Assembly (NCBI GenBank): GCA_022578965.1
Contig: MU400917.1
Location: 1-23,193, forward strand
Source: Xylaria sp. FL1777
Lineage: Eukaryota > Ascomycota > Sordariomycetes > Xylariales > Xylariaceae
DNA: 23,193 nucleotides
Reading direction: 5' to 3'
Shown here: positions 10,269-21,800 of the stretch, piece after piece
Layout of the letters: each line of letters opens with the position of its first letter
How positions within the stretch are numbered: the first letter of the stretch is position 1
Made by a program: the position numbers and the translations under genes
The notes under the pieces: model-generated
What the model was told of the DNA's origin: nothing
Seen by the model: the letters and a program-made list of their open reading frames with translations, nothing else
Databases searched by the model: none

Positions 10269-10289
10269 TGTTTAGTTTAGCTTTGTTGC

Positions 10290-12200
10290 TTCTAAAAACC
10301 TTTTAAACCTGTTGCAAAAGTTTAGCTAAGCTATTTAAAATAATATAACACAAAAAACAGCATTCTTTTTTGCCTTTTACTAGTATTTTAATTTACTAAA
10401 AGCGCAAAAAGTTAAGCTTTTTAAACTAAAGCATAAAAAAAAACTACTAAAAAATAATCAAAGTAATTTACGCTTTATAATAAACATAAGCAATAATACA
10501 TTAAAAAGCTTAACGTTTAACTATATATAGTTTGCATTATTAAATTACTAATTAATTATAACTAATAAGCTTAAAAATAAAAATAGTTTAATAGTTAACT
10601 TTAAACTAAAACAGTTTAAGCTAGTTAAGCTTACTAAGTAAACTAAAGCTAAACTAAAGTCTAAAAACAAGCTACAAGCTATTTAATTAAGCATATATAA
10701 GTTTATAAATATAAAATGCTTTAAAAAATATGCTTTATAGTTTTTATAGCAGCTAAATAATAAAAATATTAAAAAGCAAAAAAATATATAATAAAAAATG
10801 TGCTACAACTTATATTATTATAACCTTAGCTAACTACTAAAATTGCTGCTAAAAATACGCTAGCAGTTTGCGCTTTAAAAAAGAATTATTTTTTAGTTTT
10901 TATAACAAAAGCTTTAAAAATTCTACATAAAACACTTTGCAAACTTATATTAACATTTAAACTTTGCTATTAATAGTATAACAAAATATTTTATGCTAAA
11001 AAAAGTTTAATAATATATTGTTATTATGTTTAACAAAATAGTTAATATAAATACTATATTCTTTTTAATTTATAATGCTATAAAAATATTTAAATAAAAT
11101 AAATAAAAAAAATATAGCTATGTTTTATATGCTAAGCTTTTTATAATATATTAGTATGCTTTTAATAAGCATATTAAACATTTTGCAAACAAAGCACAAA
11201 TTAAAAATACTACTAAAAATATATTTTGTTTAACCCTAAAATTAACACTAAAAATGCAAATAAAGCAGCAGTTAAATATTTATTAAACGTTTAATATATA
11301 GTTAAGCTAATTAGCTTTATGTTTAACAATAGTTATAACCTTTGTTTTATTGTTTTTAGCAAAACTAACTATAGTTACATTACTTTTAAGTGCTTTTTCT
11401 ACATATATAAATATATTGCTAGCTATAAATTCACTAGTATAATTTAAACTATTAAAGCATAATAAAAAATCGCTAGCAAATAATAGTTCTAAAAAGCTAA
11501 AAAAAAAGCAAAAAAGATAAAACGTATATAATACTTTGTGCTAATTTATATTTAGCTATAATTCTTTAGTTTCTTTTTTTTTTTTTTTTGCTTTTTTATA
11601 ATTAGAAATATATAGCTGCTATCTTTTATTATTTTTAATAAATAGCTTATTTTCATTAGCTAAACTTAATATATTTTGCTATATTAAAACTTTAGTTAAT
11701 TAAATAATCTTAATATTAAACTTATTAATTTTAGTATTAGCAAATTATTATTTTTCTTTTATTAATAGATTTAGCGCATTAAAAAAATTATATAACATAG
11801 TATAGCTATTAATATATTTTTTAGTATTGCTATTAATATATATTTTGCAAGCATATTTAATAATATTTTAGTTAGTAAAAAAAAAAGTATACTGCTTATT
11901 TTAATATATTTAAAAGAACTATTTTATACTGCTACAAATTAACGCAATATAAAAGCTTATAATAGCTAATTAATTAAATATAACAAAAATATTTTACGTA
12001 AAGTTTTTGTTATTTTTTATATTAATTATAAAAGCATTATTAATATGCTTTAAAGCTAAATTAATAGCTTTTTACTTGCTTTTAGCTATAGTATATTAAA
12101 CAAAGCTTAACTGCAGTATTTTTATTACAAGTTCTAGTTTTATAACATTAAAATAAAATAACTAAGTAAAATATAACATTTTTAGTTTATAGTTACTAAA
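10290..12200 (-). pseudogene. Degraded long reading frame of family C in copy C2, unidentified
   Basis: This is the counterpart of the frame at 6650-8400. On the minus strand the better preserved portion about 11640-11430 gives QLYISNYKKAKKKKK, then LELLFASDFLLCFNSL, then FIASNIFIYVEKALKSNV and TKVITIVKHKAN, with few stops. Upstream, about 11990-11880, it gives NIFVIFN*LAIISFYIAL. Towards the 3' end it becomes rich in L, F and stop codons. I do not recognise the family. The length of the frame, more than 550 codons, suggests a transposase-sized or larger protein. Confidence 0.4.
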
Positions 12201-12739
12201 CTTTTCTTTATAAAAAAAAATAAAAAAGTAAAAAATAATTTAATGTAGCACTTTATAGTTGCTAAGCTAAACTATTATAGTTATTATAAATAAATATTTT
12301 ATAATATTTATATATTAGCAATAGTTTTAAAACTTAATATTAATTAATTTGCCTTTGTTTTAAGTATATTTTTTTGTTTAACTTGTATATTTTAACTATT
12401 AAAACTATAAAGCTGCAATTTTTTGCTTAAGTAATATAAAATCTATGCTTTTTAATACTGTTTAAATATAGTTTAGTTAAACTTTATTAAGAAATAATAT
12501 ACTAAATTTAATTAAGTTATAAATTAAAAACGCTAAAATATAGGCATAAAACCTATTACGTAGTAATAGTAAAGCTTAATAGTACTAAACCCTATTTTTT
12601 TTAATATGCTACTTATAGCTAAAAAATTGCACGTTATATTTTACAAAAAAATTCTAAAAAGTCCAAAAAATTAGTTAAATAAAATTTAGCGCAATATAAA
12701 AAAAAGCTAGTATAAAAAGCATTTATTATTTACAATTAT

Positions 12740-12751
12740 ATATATTGCCTG
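12740..12751. repeat. Unoccupied B1 target site in C2
   Basis: The reverse complement reads CAGGCAATATAT and corresponds to the 12-bp duplication flanking B1 in C1. Flanking bases on both sides are collinear with 900-926 and 6099-6150, which shows what C looked like before B1 inserted. Confidence 0.85.
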
Positions 12752-13678
12752 CTTTTATTTAAGCAGCTATTATAGCTTAAATAAAAAATATAGTTTTTTA
12801 ATTTTTATGTACTATTACAAGTTGTTTATTATAGTTTTAATAATTTAAAATAATATAAAATAAAGTATTATAAACTTAATATACTCTAAATATTTCTTTT
12901 TTGTTTTTATAAATAGCAAAGGTTTACAAAATATAGCTAACGTTATTTTATAGTTGTGCAATATTTAAAAATAAAGCAAACTTTTCTAAATATAATAATT
13001 TAAATAAAAAACAAACAGCATAAACTAATAAATAATTAGTTGCTTTATTTATATAAACTAAAGTTAATATTAAGTAAAAAAAAAGCTATTTTTTTTTAAA
13101 AAAAAGTAGTAATATATTATTATAATTGCATAAATAAGCTAAGCATGTTTAAACTAGTAACTATAAAACAATTAATTAAATTTTATATAATATTTTTATA
13201 ACTTATGCTAAAATTTTAAACACTGTTTTTAAAGTTAAAATTATTATATATAAACATAGTACTTAAGTTATAAGCAATATACTTTAAGTTAAGCTATATA
13301 TTTATTAATTTAAGTATTAAAACATTAGTTAATTAGCTGCTACATATACAACTTTGTTTAGTTATTTTATTTAGCTATTTTAAAATAAACTTATAGCTAA
13401 CATATATTTTAAATTAAGCAAAAATATTAATTACTTAAGTTTATATTTTATTACTATAAAAATAAATACTAATAAATTGCTATAAAAAATTGCTTGTTAA
13501 AAGTATATATATACCTAATAATAAAGCTATAATTATATATGCTTTAGCAATATAAAAAAACAGCATGTTAGCTTTAGTTGCGTTATAAGATTTATGCTTA
13601 GTTTGTTAATTTGTAAAAATACCTAAAAAAAAGGCAGCAAAACATAAAAATACGTTTTAAATTTAAAACCAAAAAAAA

Positions 13679-14573
13679 CAAAGTAACCTTTTAATCTATT
13701 ACATATTATAAACATTTTTAACTTAGCAAAGCTTTTTATTAAAAGCTTTAAATACTTTAAAATTAAATTTAGTAAAAACTAATTATTTAAATAAAATAAA
13801 AAGCTTGTTTTAAAATGCAAAAATGTTAGCAATATTACAACTTGTATTGTTTTCTTTAAATTTTATTTAAATATTAGCTTTTTAAAAACGCTATTAAACT
13901 TTAAGGTTTTTTAATATGTTAATTATTTTGCGTATTTGTAGCTTTAACTAGTTATTAGTTGCAGTTCGCAATAAAAGCTATCTTTTTAAAAACTAACAAA
14001 AATTATAGCTTTAATTACAATTATAATACTAATACTTTTATATATTTATTGCAACTTATTACTAGCATATAAAATTAAATTCTTTATTTAAATTATTGCT
14101 TTTATAATTAGAATTATTTTTAAAGTTAAAAGCAATAAAAGTAATATTAAGAAAGTTAGTTAATTTAAATATAAAAAGTAGCATAAACGCTAATATAATA
14201 AACTATATAAGCAAGCAAAATAATTGCAAAAAAAACAATAGTAAAAAAAACAATATTTTGGTTAAAAAATCTATAGTATATAATACAACAAGAACTAAGC
14301 GTTAAAAAAATACAAAAAAAATATAACTATGTGCAAAATATAATAATTAATTAATTAAGTATAACTTTAAACGGATTTAAAGTTGCTGCATAAATAAATT
14401 ACGGTTTGTTGTTTTTTAGATAAAAACGTAAGCAAAAAAATCAACATAGTTGCTTTAAACCAGAATTCTAAGTTTGTATTAAGGAAGGTAAAAAAGGTTG
14501 TAATTAGTAAAGAGGTAATATAGCTAAAAAAGTACAAACGCAAGAACTATTTTAGTTTAAAGCACCTGAAATA
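13679..14573. other. Segment D': no second copy in the window
   Basis: This stretch lies between the C2 alignment limit and the start of A2. Its first part could still belong to C, since C1 is cut by the window start at the equivalent base. About 14140-14330 on the plus strand gives an open stretch rich in K, N and S (RKLVNLNIKSSINANIINYI, then KSIVYNTTRTKR before a stop), which may be a coding relic. About 14390-14570 keeps GG, CC and GA steps and is clearly less mutated. An imperfect 15-bp tandem duplication (AAAAAAAACAATAGT) lies at 14228-14257. I cannot assign a function. Confidence 0.45.
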
Positions 14574-14584
14574 AATATATATTA
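14550..14584 (+). repeat. Motif M, copy at the D'/A2 junction
   Basis: TTTTAGTTTAAAGCACCT followed by GAAATAAATATATATTA. It matches the minus strand of 8567-8601 along 35 bases, with only transition differences, although the sequences outside it differ. The last bases, AATATATATTA, are also shared with the A1/C2 junction near 10268. Confidence 0.7.
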
Positions 14585-14960
14585 CGTTATAAATATTTAT
14601 TTTTATTTTAAAAGCTATAATAATAAACATAATTTAACAAAAAAAGTTTAGCTTTATAAACTTGTTATATAATTATTATTAATTATTAAAACGTATATTT
14701 ACATTATATTTTTAAATAAACTGCTTTATTTTAATTAAAGTAAACTTTAATTTTTAAAGCTATATTATTAAAAAATAGCGCGTAATAATAAGCTTTTTTT
14801 TGCTATTTATAAAAACAATAGTTTTAGAAATTAAGTGTGCTATATTACGCTATATTTTGCTAATTAAAAAACTTAATTACTAATAATTTTTTATAATAGT
14901 ACTTTTTTTTATAAAATAAACAATAAAAAATATATTAAGCTAATTAATTAAAGCATAAAT
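14574..14960 (+). mobile_element. Repeat family A, copy A2, first part (interrupted by LINE B2)
   Basis: This is the reverse complement of about 10268-9883 in A1. It continues at 17634 after the B2 insertion. Differences from A1 are transitions, for example CCTTAAAAC in A1 against TTTCTAAAAC here after complementing. The plus strand here carries the sense of the degraded frame described for A1. Confidence 0.8.
14948..14960. repeat. Target-site duplication of LINE B2, left copy
   Basis: TTAAAGCATAAAT, repeated exactly at 17634-17646. The unoccupied site in A1 is 9883-9895 (reverse complement CTAAAGCATAAAT, one transition different). Confidence 0.9.
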
Positions 14961-15060
14961 ATTATTATTATTAATAACCTGCTGTGCTGCTTTATAGCGC
15001 GGTTTTTCTACCTGTGTACCTATAGGTAAAACCGTACAAAAAGCCGGATAAAAACCCTAT
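14961..15060 (-). other. 3' end of LINE B2: (TTA)n tail and stem-loop segment
   Basis: The tail reads ATTATTATTATTAATAA on the plus strand. The next 80 bases match 951-1050 with about ten differences, all transitions. Part of the proposed stem (GCT/AGC) is kept, and one G in the outer pairing is changed compared with B1. The self-complementary ACCTATAGGT (15019-15028) is intact here and mutated in B1. Confidence 0.55.
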
Positions 15061-16469
15061 GCAACAATGTTTATGCTGCTACTTCAAAGTTCTTTTACCT
15101 TGTAATAACTAGTTTTTATTAACTAGCTTACTAAACAAAAAATAATAGTTAAAAAGCAAAAGAACTTTTTTTAAAGCTTTTAAACTTTTTGCTTTTTTAA
15201 AAAACGTACAAAAGCTTTTTTTTTATTTTTTAAGACTTTTAAAAAAGCGCTTTTGCTTTTTTTGCTGGTTTTTTTTTTATTTTTTGCTTTTTTTTTTTTT
15301 TCTTTATTCTTTTTTATTTTAACTGCTTTATTATATATTACTATTTTATTAGTAGCAAATAATTACTTTATAATATTATTTATAGCTTTAAGCTTTTTTA
15401 TAGCTAGTTATAAGTTTTTATTAATTTGTAGTAGCTTAGCTGCAAAGCTTTTTTATAGCTGCTTTTTTTTATTTTTTAGTAAGTTATAATATAAAACTAT
15501 ATATTAAAAGGTTTTTTTTTTTTTTGCATATTTATAAAAAGGCATAAAAAAGCCTAAAACTTTTTTTTTATGCAAAAATATTTTTAGCTTTATTTTTTTA
15601 ATACATATTTGTATTATTATAGCTGCTTTATATTTTAGTAATTTGCTATATTTTTTAAAAGCTTTATTTTTGTTAAGCTTTTGTTTAGCTATTATTAAGT
15701 AATTATTACTTGTTTTAGTTTAGCTTTATTTGCTTATTTATTTTTTTTTTAGTATAATTTTAAGTTTTTTTTTTTTTAATTATCTTTTTTGCTAAAAGTT
15801 TAAAGCTAGCATTAAATTTTTTTTAGCTATGCTTTTACTATTGCTTATAAGTTTGCTTTTTGTTTAGTTTTTAGCTTTTTAAGCTTTTATGTTTTAAATA
15901 AAAGTTTTAATTTTTTTTGTTGTTTTTTAAATTAATTTTTTAGCTATTAAGCTTTTTACGTAATACTTATAAACTGCTACTTTATTGCTAAAATATAAAT
16001 TAATAAAAAAAATTTTTATTTTAGTTTTTAAATGCTTTGTTTTAATTGCTTTAAAAGCTTTAACTATATATTTAAAGCATTTATTTTAAATTATTACTAG
16101 CAAATTAATAATGCTTTTTATTTTGTTTTTTTTAAAGTTTTTATGCTAAATTATTGCATTATAAGCTAAAGTGCTTTATATTATTATAATATATATTTGC
16201 TTTACTTTTGCTATATTATTGCTTTATATAAAGTTTTATAGCTTAATTACTATATATAATTAAATGCTTAGTTTTTTTTTAAGCTTTGCTAAATGTTTTT
16301 TTTATTTTATATTTTTGTTAAACTATACTTTTAAAAACTTTGCGTTATTTTTTAAGTATATTATTACGTTAAAAAAATATACTGCTTGCATAAACGTTAT
16401 TTTATTACTAAAAAAATGCATTAGTTTGTTTTTTTATAGTGCAAACTTTATTTTATGTTGTTTTGTTTA

Positions 16470-17633
16470 GCTTTTATATGTTTTTTATGCTACTTTTAAA
16501 GCTTTGCAGTTTTGCTTTATATTTAAGTTTGTTATAATAAAGTTAATATTATTAATAAAGCTAATTATTATTAGCTTTTAATATATAATAAAGTTATTAT
16601 AAAGTATTAAAATATATAAAAAAAAAAAAAAAAGTAAAAATAAAAACTTTTAAAAAACTTTAGCTTTTAGTACTATTAGCTAAAATATTGCTTTATTAAA
16701 GCAAAAACATATTATGCAATTTAATATAAAAAAGTTTACTTATATAACTATTTAAAAAAAAAAGCTTTTTTGTTATAAAATATATATTATTTTTTTTTGT
16801 TAATAATATTAAAAGCTTTTATAATATTTAGCTATAGCAAAAATGCTATGCTTTTTTTGTTAATTGTTTTTTTTGCTGTTTTTAATACTAGTTTAATAGT
16901 TATATTTATTAACTTGTTTTATTTGTTATTTATTTAGTTATTTAGCAAAAAACTTTTTTGCTTAGCTATTTTTGCTATATAATAATATAGCTTTTCTTTT
17001 AATACTTTTTTTACTATATAAATAAACATAATAAAGCATTACTTTTTAGCTATTTTTTTAGTTTTTTTTAACTTTTTAAGTTTAAATATAATTATTATTT
17101 TTGTTTATTTAAATTGCATTAAATAATACTTTAATAAAAAGCTAACAATATATAATATTGCTATTTTTTTTGCTAAAGCAAGTTTATAAGCTTTAAAAAA
17201 GCTATTAAGTAATAAATTATTTTTTAGCGCTTTTTATAGCGCTAACTTTTATATTAATAATATTATATCTTTTTTTCTTATATTAACGTTAACTATAAAC
17301 TTTTAATAGCTATTATAAGTTAGGTTTTTTTTAAGTATATTAAATAAGTTTGCTAGTAGTACAAAAAAAAAGCGTTTTGCTAGCAAAGCTGTTTTTTTTT
17401 AAAAGTATTAACAAAAAGCAGCTTATTTTTTGTTTGTTTTAGTAGTAAAATTGCAGTAACTTTTAAGGCTAGCTTATAAGCAAACTTTGCTCATTTAGCT
17501 AAGCTCTATAATAACTTAGAATTTTTAAATGCCCTTATAAATGCTTGTTTTTAGCTGCGTTTTTGCGCTCTTTTTACTTCGTTGCTAAAGGCCTTTTTCT
17601 TTTTCTTAAGGGCCTGCTACGCCGCCTTAGTCC
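16470..17633 (-). pseudogene. Reverse transcriptase relic of LINE B2, with N-terminal linker
   Basis: On the minus strand, 17633-17350 gives a basic linker (ALKKKKKAFSNEVKRAQKR, then SLAK*AKFAYKLALKV and KNKLLFVNTFKKKTALLAKR), which resembles the segment between endonuclease and reverse transcriptase in fungal LINEs. About 17070-16940 gives MFIYIVKKVLKEKLYYYIAK, matching the R-P-I-x-L ... G-K-V-L-E pattern. About 16860-16801 gives AFLL*LNIIKAFNIINK, matching the L-D-I-x-G-A-F-D pattern. This is the clearest reverse transcriptase evidence in the window. Catalytic D residues read as N, and many TAA and TAG codons interrupt the frame. Confidence 0.8.
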
Positions 17634-17646
17634 TTAAAGCATAAAT
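17634..17646. repeat. Target-site duplication of LINE B2, right copy
   Basis: TTAAAGCATAAAT, identical to 14948-14960. Family A continues from here. Confidence 0.9.
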
Positions 17647-18368
17647 AAATTGCAGTTTTTTTAAATAAATATTTTGCTGTTAAAATTTAGCTTTAAGCAA
17701 TATAAACTTTTAAGCGTTTAAGCTTAATATAATAATATAGCTAAACTATAATATATTTTATAAAACTAACGTTTTTATATAATATATATTAAAGTATATA
17801 ATTTAGAAATCTTTTTATTAATAAACTATATAAAGCTTATTAATAACTATAAACGTAATTTTTTAATTAAATAAAAAGTTATAAAATAAATTAATAAAGT
17901 ATTTTTAAGTAGCTTATTTAAGCTTAAAAATAATATATATAAAACATTTTAAAGCTAATTTAACTTATATAATATTATTTTATTAAACAATAAAAATATA
18001 TTTCTATAATTATTTATATAATATTAACTAACTTTTATTATATTATTTATTATTAATAATAAACAAGTATTAAAAATTTAAGCAATTAAGTTAAATTAAT
18101 TATGTTTTAATTATTTTAATAAATATAACTGCAAAGTTATTATACTTTATATAATAACTAAAATAATTTATAACATAATGCTTTTTTTATAATTAGTTTA
18201 AGCTATTAATATAATATTACTATAATAAAAAACTATACGTTAAATTAACTTAACTTGCTTAACTTTAAGCTTAAGTTTATATAATTTATTAAATTAATAA
18301 TAATTTAAAATAGCACTAGTAATAGCTTATATAAAGTTATATTTTAATATATACTATTAGTTATGTTT
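17634..18368 (+). mobile_element. Repeat family A, copy A2, second part
   Basis: This is the reverse complement of about 9895-9160 in A1. It ends where LINE B3 begins, so the remainder of A2 is expected to the right of B3, outside the window. The plus strand carries the degraded frame seen on the minus strand of A1, for example at about 17745-17810. I did not find any protein signature beyond what is described for A1. Confidence 0.8.
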
Positions 18369-18530
18369 TAAAAACCTTTTTTGAATTTTTTACACTTAAT
18401 TATAACTTTATAAGTTTAAGCTTAATTATTAAATAATTAAAATTGCTAAAATTAGCGTAATAACTGTTATTTACTAAGTAAATTACACTTTATTTATAAA
18501 GTGCAAACATAACAAAAAACGGAAAAATAG

Positions 18531-18830
18531 TATTAAATGATTTATTTATTAAAAACGTAACTAATGTATTACTAAAACTTACTAGTAATATAATTGCAAT
18601 ATAGTAATGTTTTAACAAAAAACGCAAAGCTAACGGACTTTTTAGTATATAAAAAATAATTAATAAAATTGTAAAACTAGTACTATAACTATTAATGGAA
18701 AAAAAAATAACAAAAAGAATTTCTTTTTAAAAGAACGTAAAAAAAGCGCAAATAATATATATGTTAAAAAAAGCCTAAAAAGGCTAACAAAGTATAAAGC
18801 TTAACAATAAAAATAATTTTAATATATTTA
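18531..18830 (+). pseudogene. ORF1-like relic of LINE B3
   Basis: The plus strand gives LNDLFIKNVTNVLLKL, then NKKRKANGLFSI*KIINKIV, in the same frame as 5920-5600 on the minus strand of B1. Substitutions such as E to K and V to I are those expected from G-to-A and C-to-T mutation. Several TAA and TAG codons interrupt it, and single-base length changes appear to shift the frame near 18710-18730. Its place just inside the 5' end suggests LINE ORF1; the function is not shown by any motif. Confidence 0.5.
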
Positions 18831-20859
18831 TAACTTATTATAATTTAAATGCTGCTATAAAAGGTAACTAAAAAAGCGTTAAAAATATTATTTAAAAGCT
18901 TTTTTAATAAACTTTATTAAATGTAAACATGCTAAAATTTTAAGTATAAATAGCAGTTTTATAGCTAGTTTATAATAATAAAGCAATGCTATTTAAATAA
19001 AACAAAAAAGTATTAATTAAAGTTAAAAAACAAACTAATAACTTTAAAAATAAAACATTAGTTAATATTATTAAAGCAATAAATATAGCGCTTATAAGTA
19101 ATAATATAATTGCTACTAAAAAGCTATATAGCAAAAATATAATAATTACTTTTAAAAAAGCAGTGCTTTAAAAAGCTAAAAAAAAGAATAAATTATAAAA
19201 GCTTTTAAGAAAAAATTAAAAGTATAACAAAAAAAAGCAGCGCTAATAATAAAAAGCATTTTAATAAAACGTATTAAAATAATATATTTAAACAAAGATT
19301 TATTATAGCTATTATGTAATAAATACTTTAAAGTTATAAAGTGCAAAAAAATGCTATTTAAAAACGCAAAAGCTAAATTTACGTTAATATTATTATATAT
19401 AAATAATATTATAGTAGTTAAAACAATATGCAAAAATAGCTTTTTATAAAAAGTTTAGCTATTTAATTGCAAACTTTTTGCTATAAAGCTTAAAATTATA
19501 TAGTGCTTTAATTGTTATAAATATAAATATATAGTTAAATATTGCTATAAAAACTTAAAGTATAATTATTGCTTAGCTTTAAAGCATTAAAAAAATAAAA
19601 AAAGCTACTTAATAAAAACATAAAAAGTAAAGCAAAAATATATAAACTATAAAAAAGCATATATAGCATAAAATAAAGCTTGCTAAAAAAAAGTTAAACA
19701 AAAAAATAAAGCAAAAATAATATATATATTATAACTTAAAAGCTTTTAAAGTGCTAAAAAAGCAGAAATAATAAGCAAAAAAGTAAATAAAAATAATTTA
19801 AAAATGCTAATAGCATTAATATTTATAAAACTAAATAAAAAAGAATTATTAGCAAAACAATAGCAAACTAGCAATACAAATAAAAACTTATTTTTATTAA
19901 TTTAATAATATATAATATTGCTTTTTAAAACATTATAAAATTTAAAAATAATATAATATATATGCTATAAAATAATAGCTTTAATTATATAACAGTTTAA
20001 AAGCTAGTAATTAATAAATATAATAATATATATTGCTTTAGTAATAATAGCTATTAAGTTATTTAGTTAAAAAGCAAAGCTATACTATATATAAATAAAA
20101 AAATTGCAATAAAAACACTAGTAAAAAACGCTAGTAAAAACTAAGCAAAAGTTATAATAAGTAATAATAATTTAGTAATAATTTTATAATTAATATATTT
20201 GCTAAATTAAAAAAAAATAGTTTAGTATAGCTTAATTTAAAAAATATATAAAGCAAGCAAGCTAAAAAAACGCTATATATTTATAAGTAATTTTAATTTT
20301 TATTACTTATTATAAAACTTAAAAAGCAAAAAAAGCTAAAAAGTAAATAAACTGCTTAAGTTTATTGCATAATAAAATTTTATACTAGCTATTTTTTAAA
20401 AAAAAGTAACTAAAACAAAAAATAAATAAAAAAGCTTAATAATAAACTTAATATAAATGTTTAATAATTTAGCTATTATTTATTAAAAGAACTTAAAGTA
20501 GCTAAGTTTTAATTATAAAGCATTAAAAGTTATAATTAATTTAAAAGCAGCTTTATAAAAATACTTAAAAAAAGCAAAAAAATAAAACTAGCTTAAATTA
20601 AATAAAAATAAAGTAGTTATAAAAGCAAAAGCTATTATTATAAAAATGTATATATTATATATATTTAGTAAACTAAATAATATTTTTAACTTTTTAATTT
20701 AGCAACTAATAAAAATAGCAAATAAAACAACGCTTAAAAAAACTATAAAAAAAAAACATTAAGCATTATTTTAGTAGTTTTTAAAAGTAGTTAAAACAAA
20801 AAAAAAGGCAAAATAAGCATACTATAGATTTTAAAGCGAAAAAATTAAAGCAGTATAGC

Positions 20860-21800
20860 AAGCTTTTAAAAAAAAAAAAAAGCTTTTAGTAATAAAATAA
20901 AAAAAGCATAAAAACATAGCTAAAAATAAACATTTATAAAAATATTTAAAGATTTTAAGTTATTATAAAGCTTAGCTAAATAAGCAAAGTTTGCTTATAA
21001 GCTAGCTTTAAAAATTACTGTAATTTTATTATTAAAGCAAACAAAAAATAAGCTGCTTTTTATTAATACTTTTAAAAAAAAAATAGCTTTATTAGTAAAA
21101 CGCTTTTTTTTTGCATTATTAGCAAACTTATTTAATATATTTAAAAAAAACCTAACTTATAATAACTATTAAAAGTTTATAGTTAATATTAATATAAAAA
21201 AAAAAACATAATATTGCTAATATAAAAATTAGCATTATAAAAAGCACTAAAAAATAACTTATTATTTAATAGCTTTTTTAAAGCTTATAAACTTACTTTA
21301 ATAAAAAAAATAATAATATTATATATTGCTAGCTTTTTATTAAAGTATTATTTAATGCAATTTAAGCAAGCAAAAATAATAGTTATATTTAAACTTAAAA
21401 AATTAAAAAAAACTAAAAAAACAATTAATAAAAAAAGCATAGCGTTTTTATTATAGCTAAACATTATAAAAGCTTTTAATACTATTAATAAAAAAAAATA
21501 ATATATATTTTGCAATAAAAAAGCTTTTTTTTTTAAATAATTATATAAATAAACTTTTTTATATTAAATTATATAATATGTTTTTATTTTAATAAAGCAA
21601 TATTTTAGCTAATAGCGCTAAAAGCTAAAGTTTTTTAAAAGTTTTTGCTTTTATTTCTTTTTTTTTTTTTGTATATTTTAATATTTTATAATAATTTTGC
21701 TATATATTAAAAGCTAATAATAGTTAGCTTTACTAATAATATTAACTTTATTATAGCAGATTTAAATATAAAATAAAACTATAAAGCTTTAAAAATAATA
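20860..21800 (+). pseudogene. Reverse transcriptase relic of LINE B3, with internal deletion
   Basis: The linker is recognisable at about 20940-21140, and the motif A relic (LL*LNIIKAFNTINK) at about 21445-21492. The stretch that should encode the R-P-I ... G-K-V-L-E region between them is missing: the sequence passes from the A-rich stretch at about 21412 straight to CAATTAATAAAAAAAGC at 21422, whereas B2 has about 185-190 further bases. The GSPLSP-equivalent region is near 21600-21660. This copy could not have made a functional reverse transcriptase after the deletion, even without point mutation. Confidence 0.7.

Larger units (their letters stand above)
10269..13678 (-). mobile_element. 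Repeat family C, copy C2 (uninterrupted, inverted)
   Basis: This is an inverted and unbroken copy of 1-926 plus 6087-8567. It preserves the unoccupied B1 target site at 12740-12751. It is slightly less mutated than C1: it keeps GAA, GAT and GGN codons, for example around 11430-11640, where C1 has AAA and AAT. It is therefore the better template for identifying the family. The match to C1 runs to about 13678, which corresponds to window base 1, so the true outer end of C may lie further right. It should be read on the minus strand. Confidence 0.85.
14961..17633 (-). mobile_element. LINE B2: 5'-truncated non-LTR retrotransposon copy
   Basis: This minus-sense copy of family B has a 3' (TTA)n tail at 14961-14977 and matches B1 from about 939 to 3607. 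It stops abruptly at 17633, in the linker upstream of the reverse transcriptase, with family A resuming directly. Truncation at the 5' end plus a 13-bp target-site duplication and a 3' tail is the standard outcome of incomplete target-primed reverse transcription. The copy therefore never carried ORF1 or most of the endonuclease region. Its distal part, about 17460-17633, is markedly less mutated than the rest. All differences from B1 that I checked by eye in the 3' segment were C/T or G/A. Confidence 0.88.

Noticed and set aside
19176..19433. Open frame of 85 codons on the minus strand.
   Set aside because: It lies antisense within B3, overlapping the position equivalent to 5317-5511 in B1, and has only AT-driven residues.
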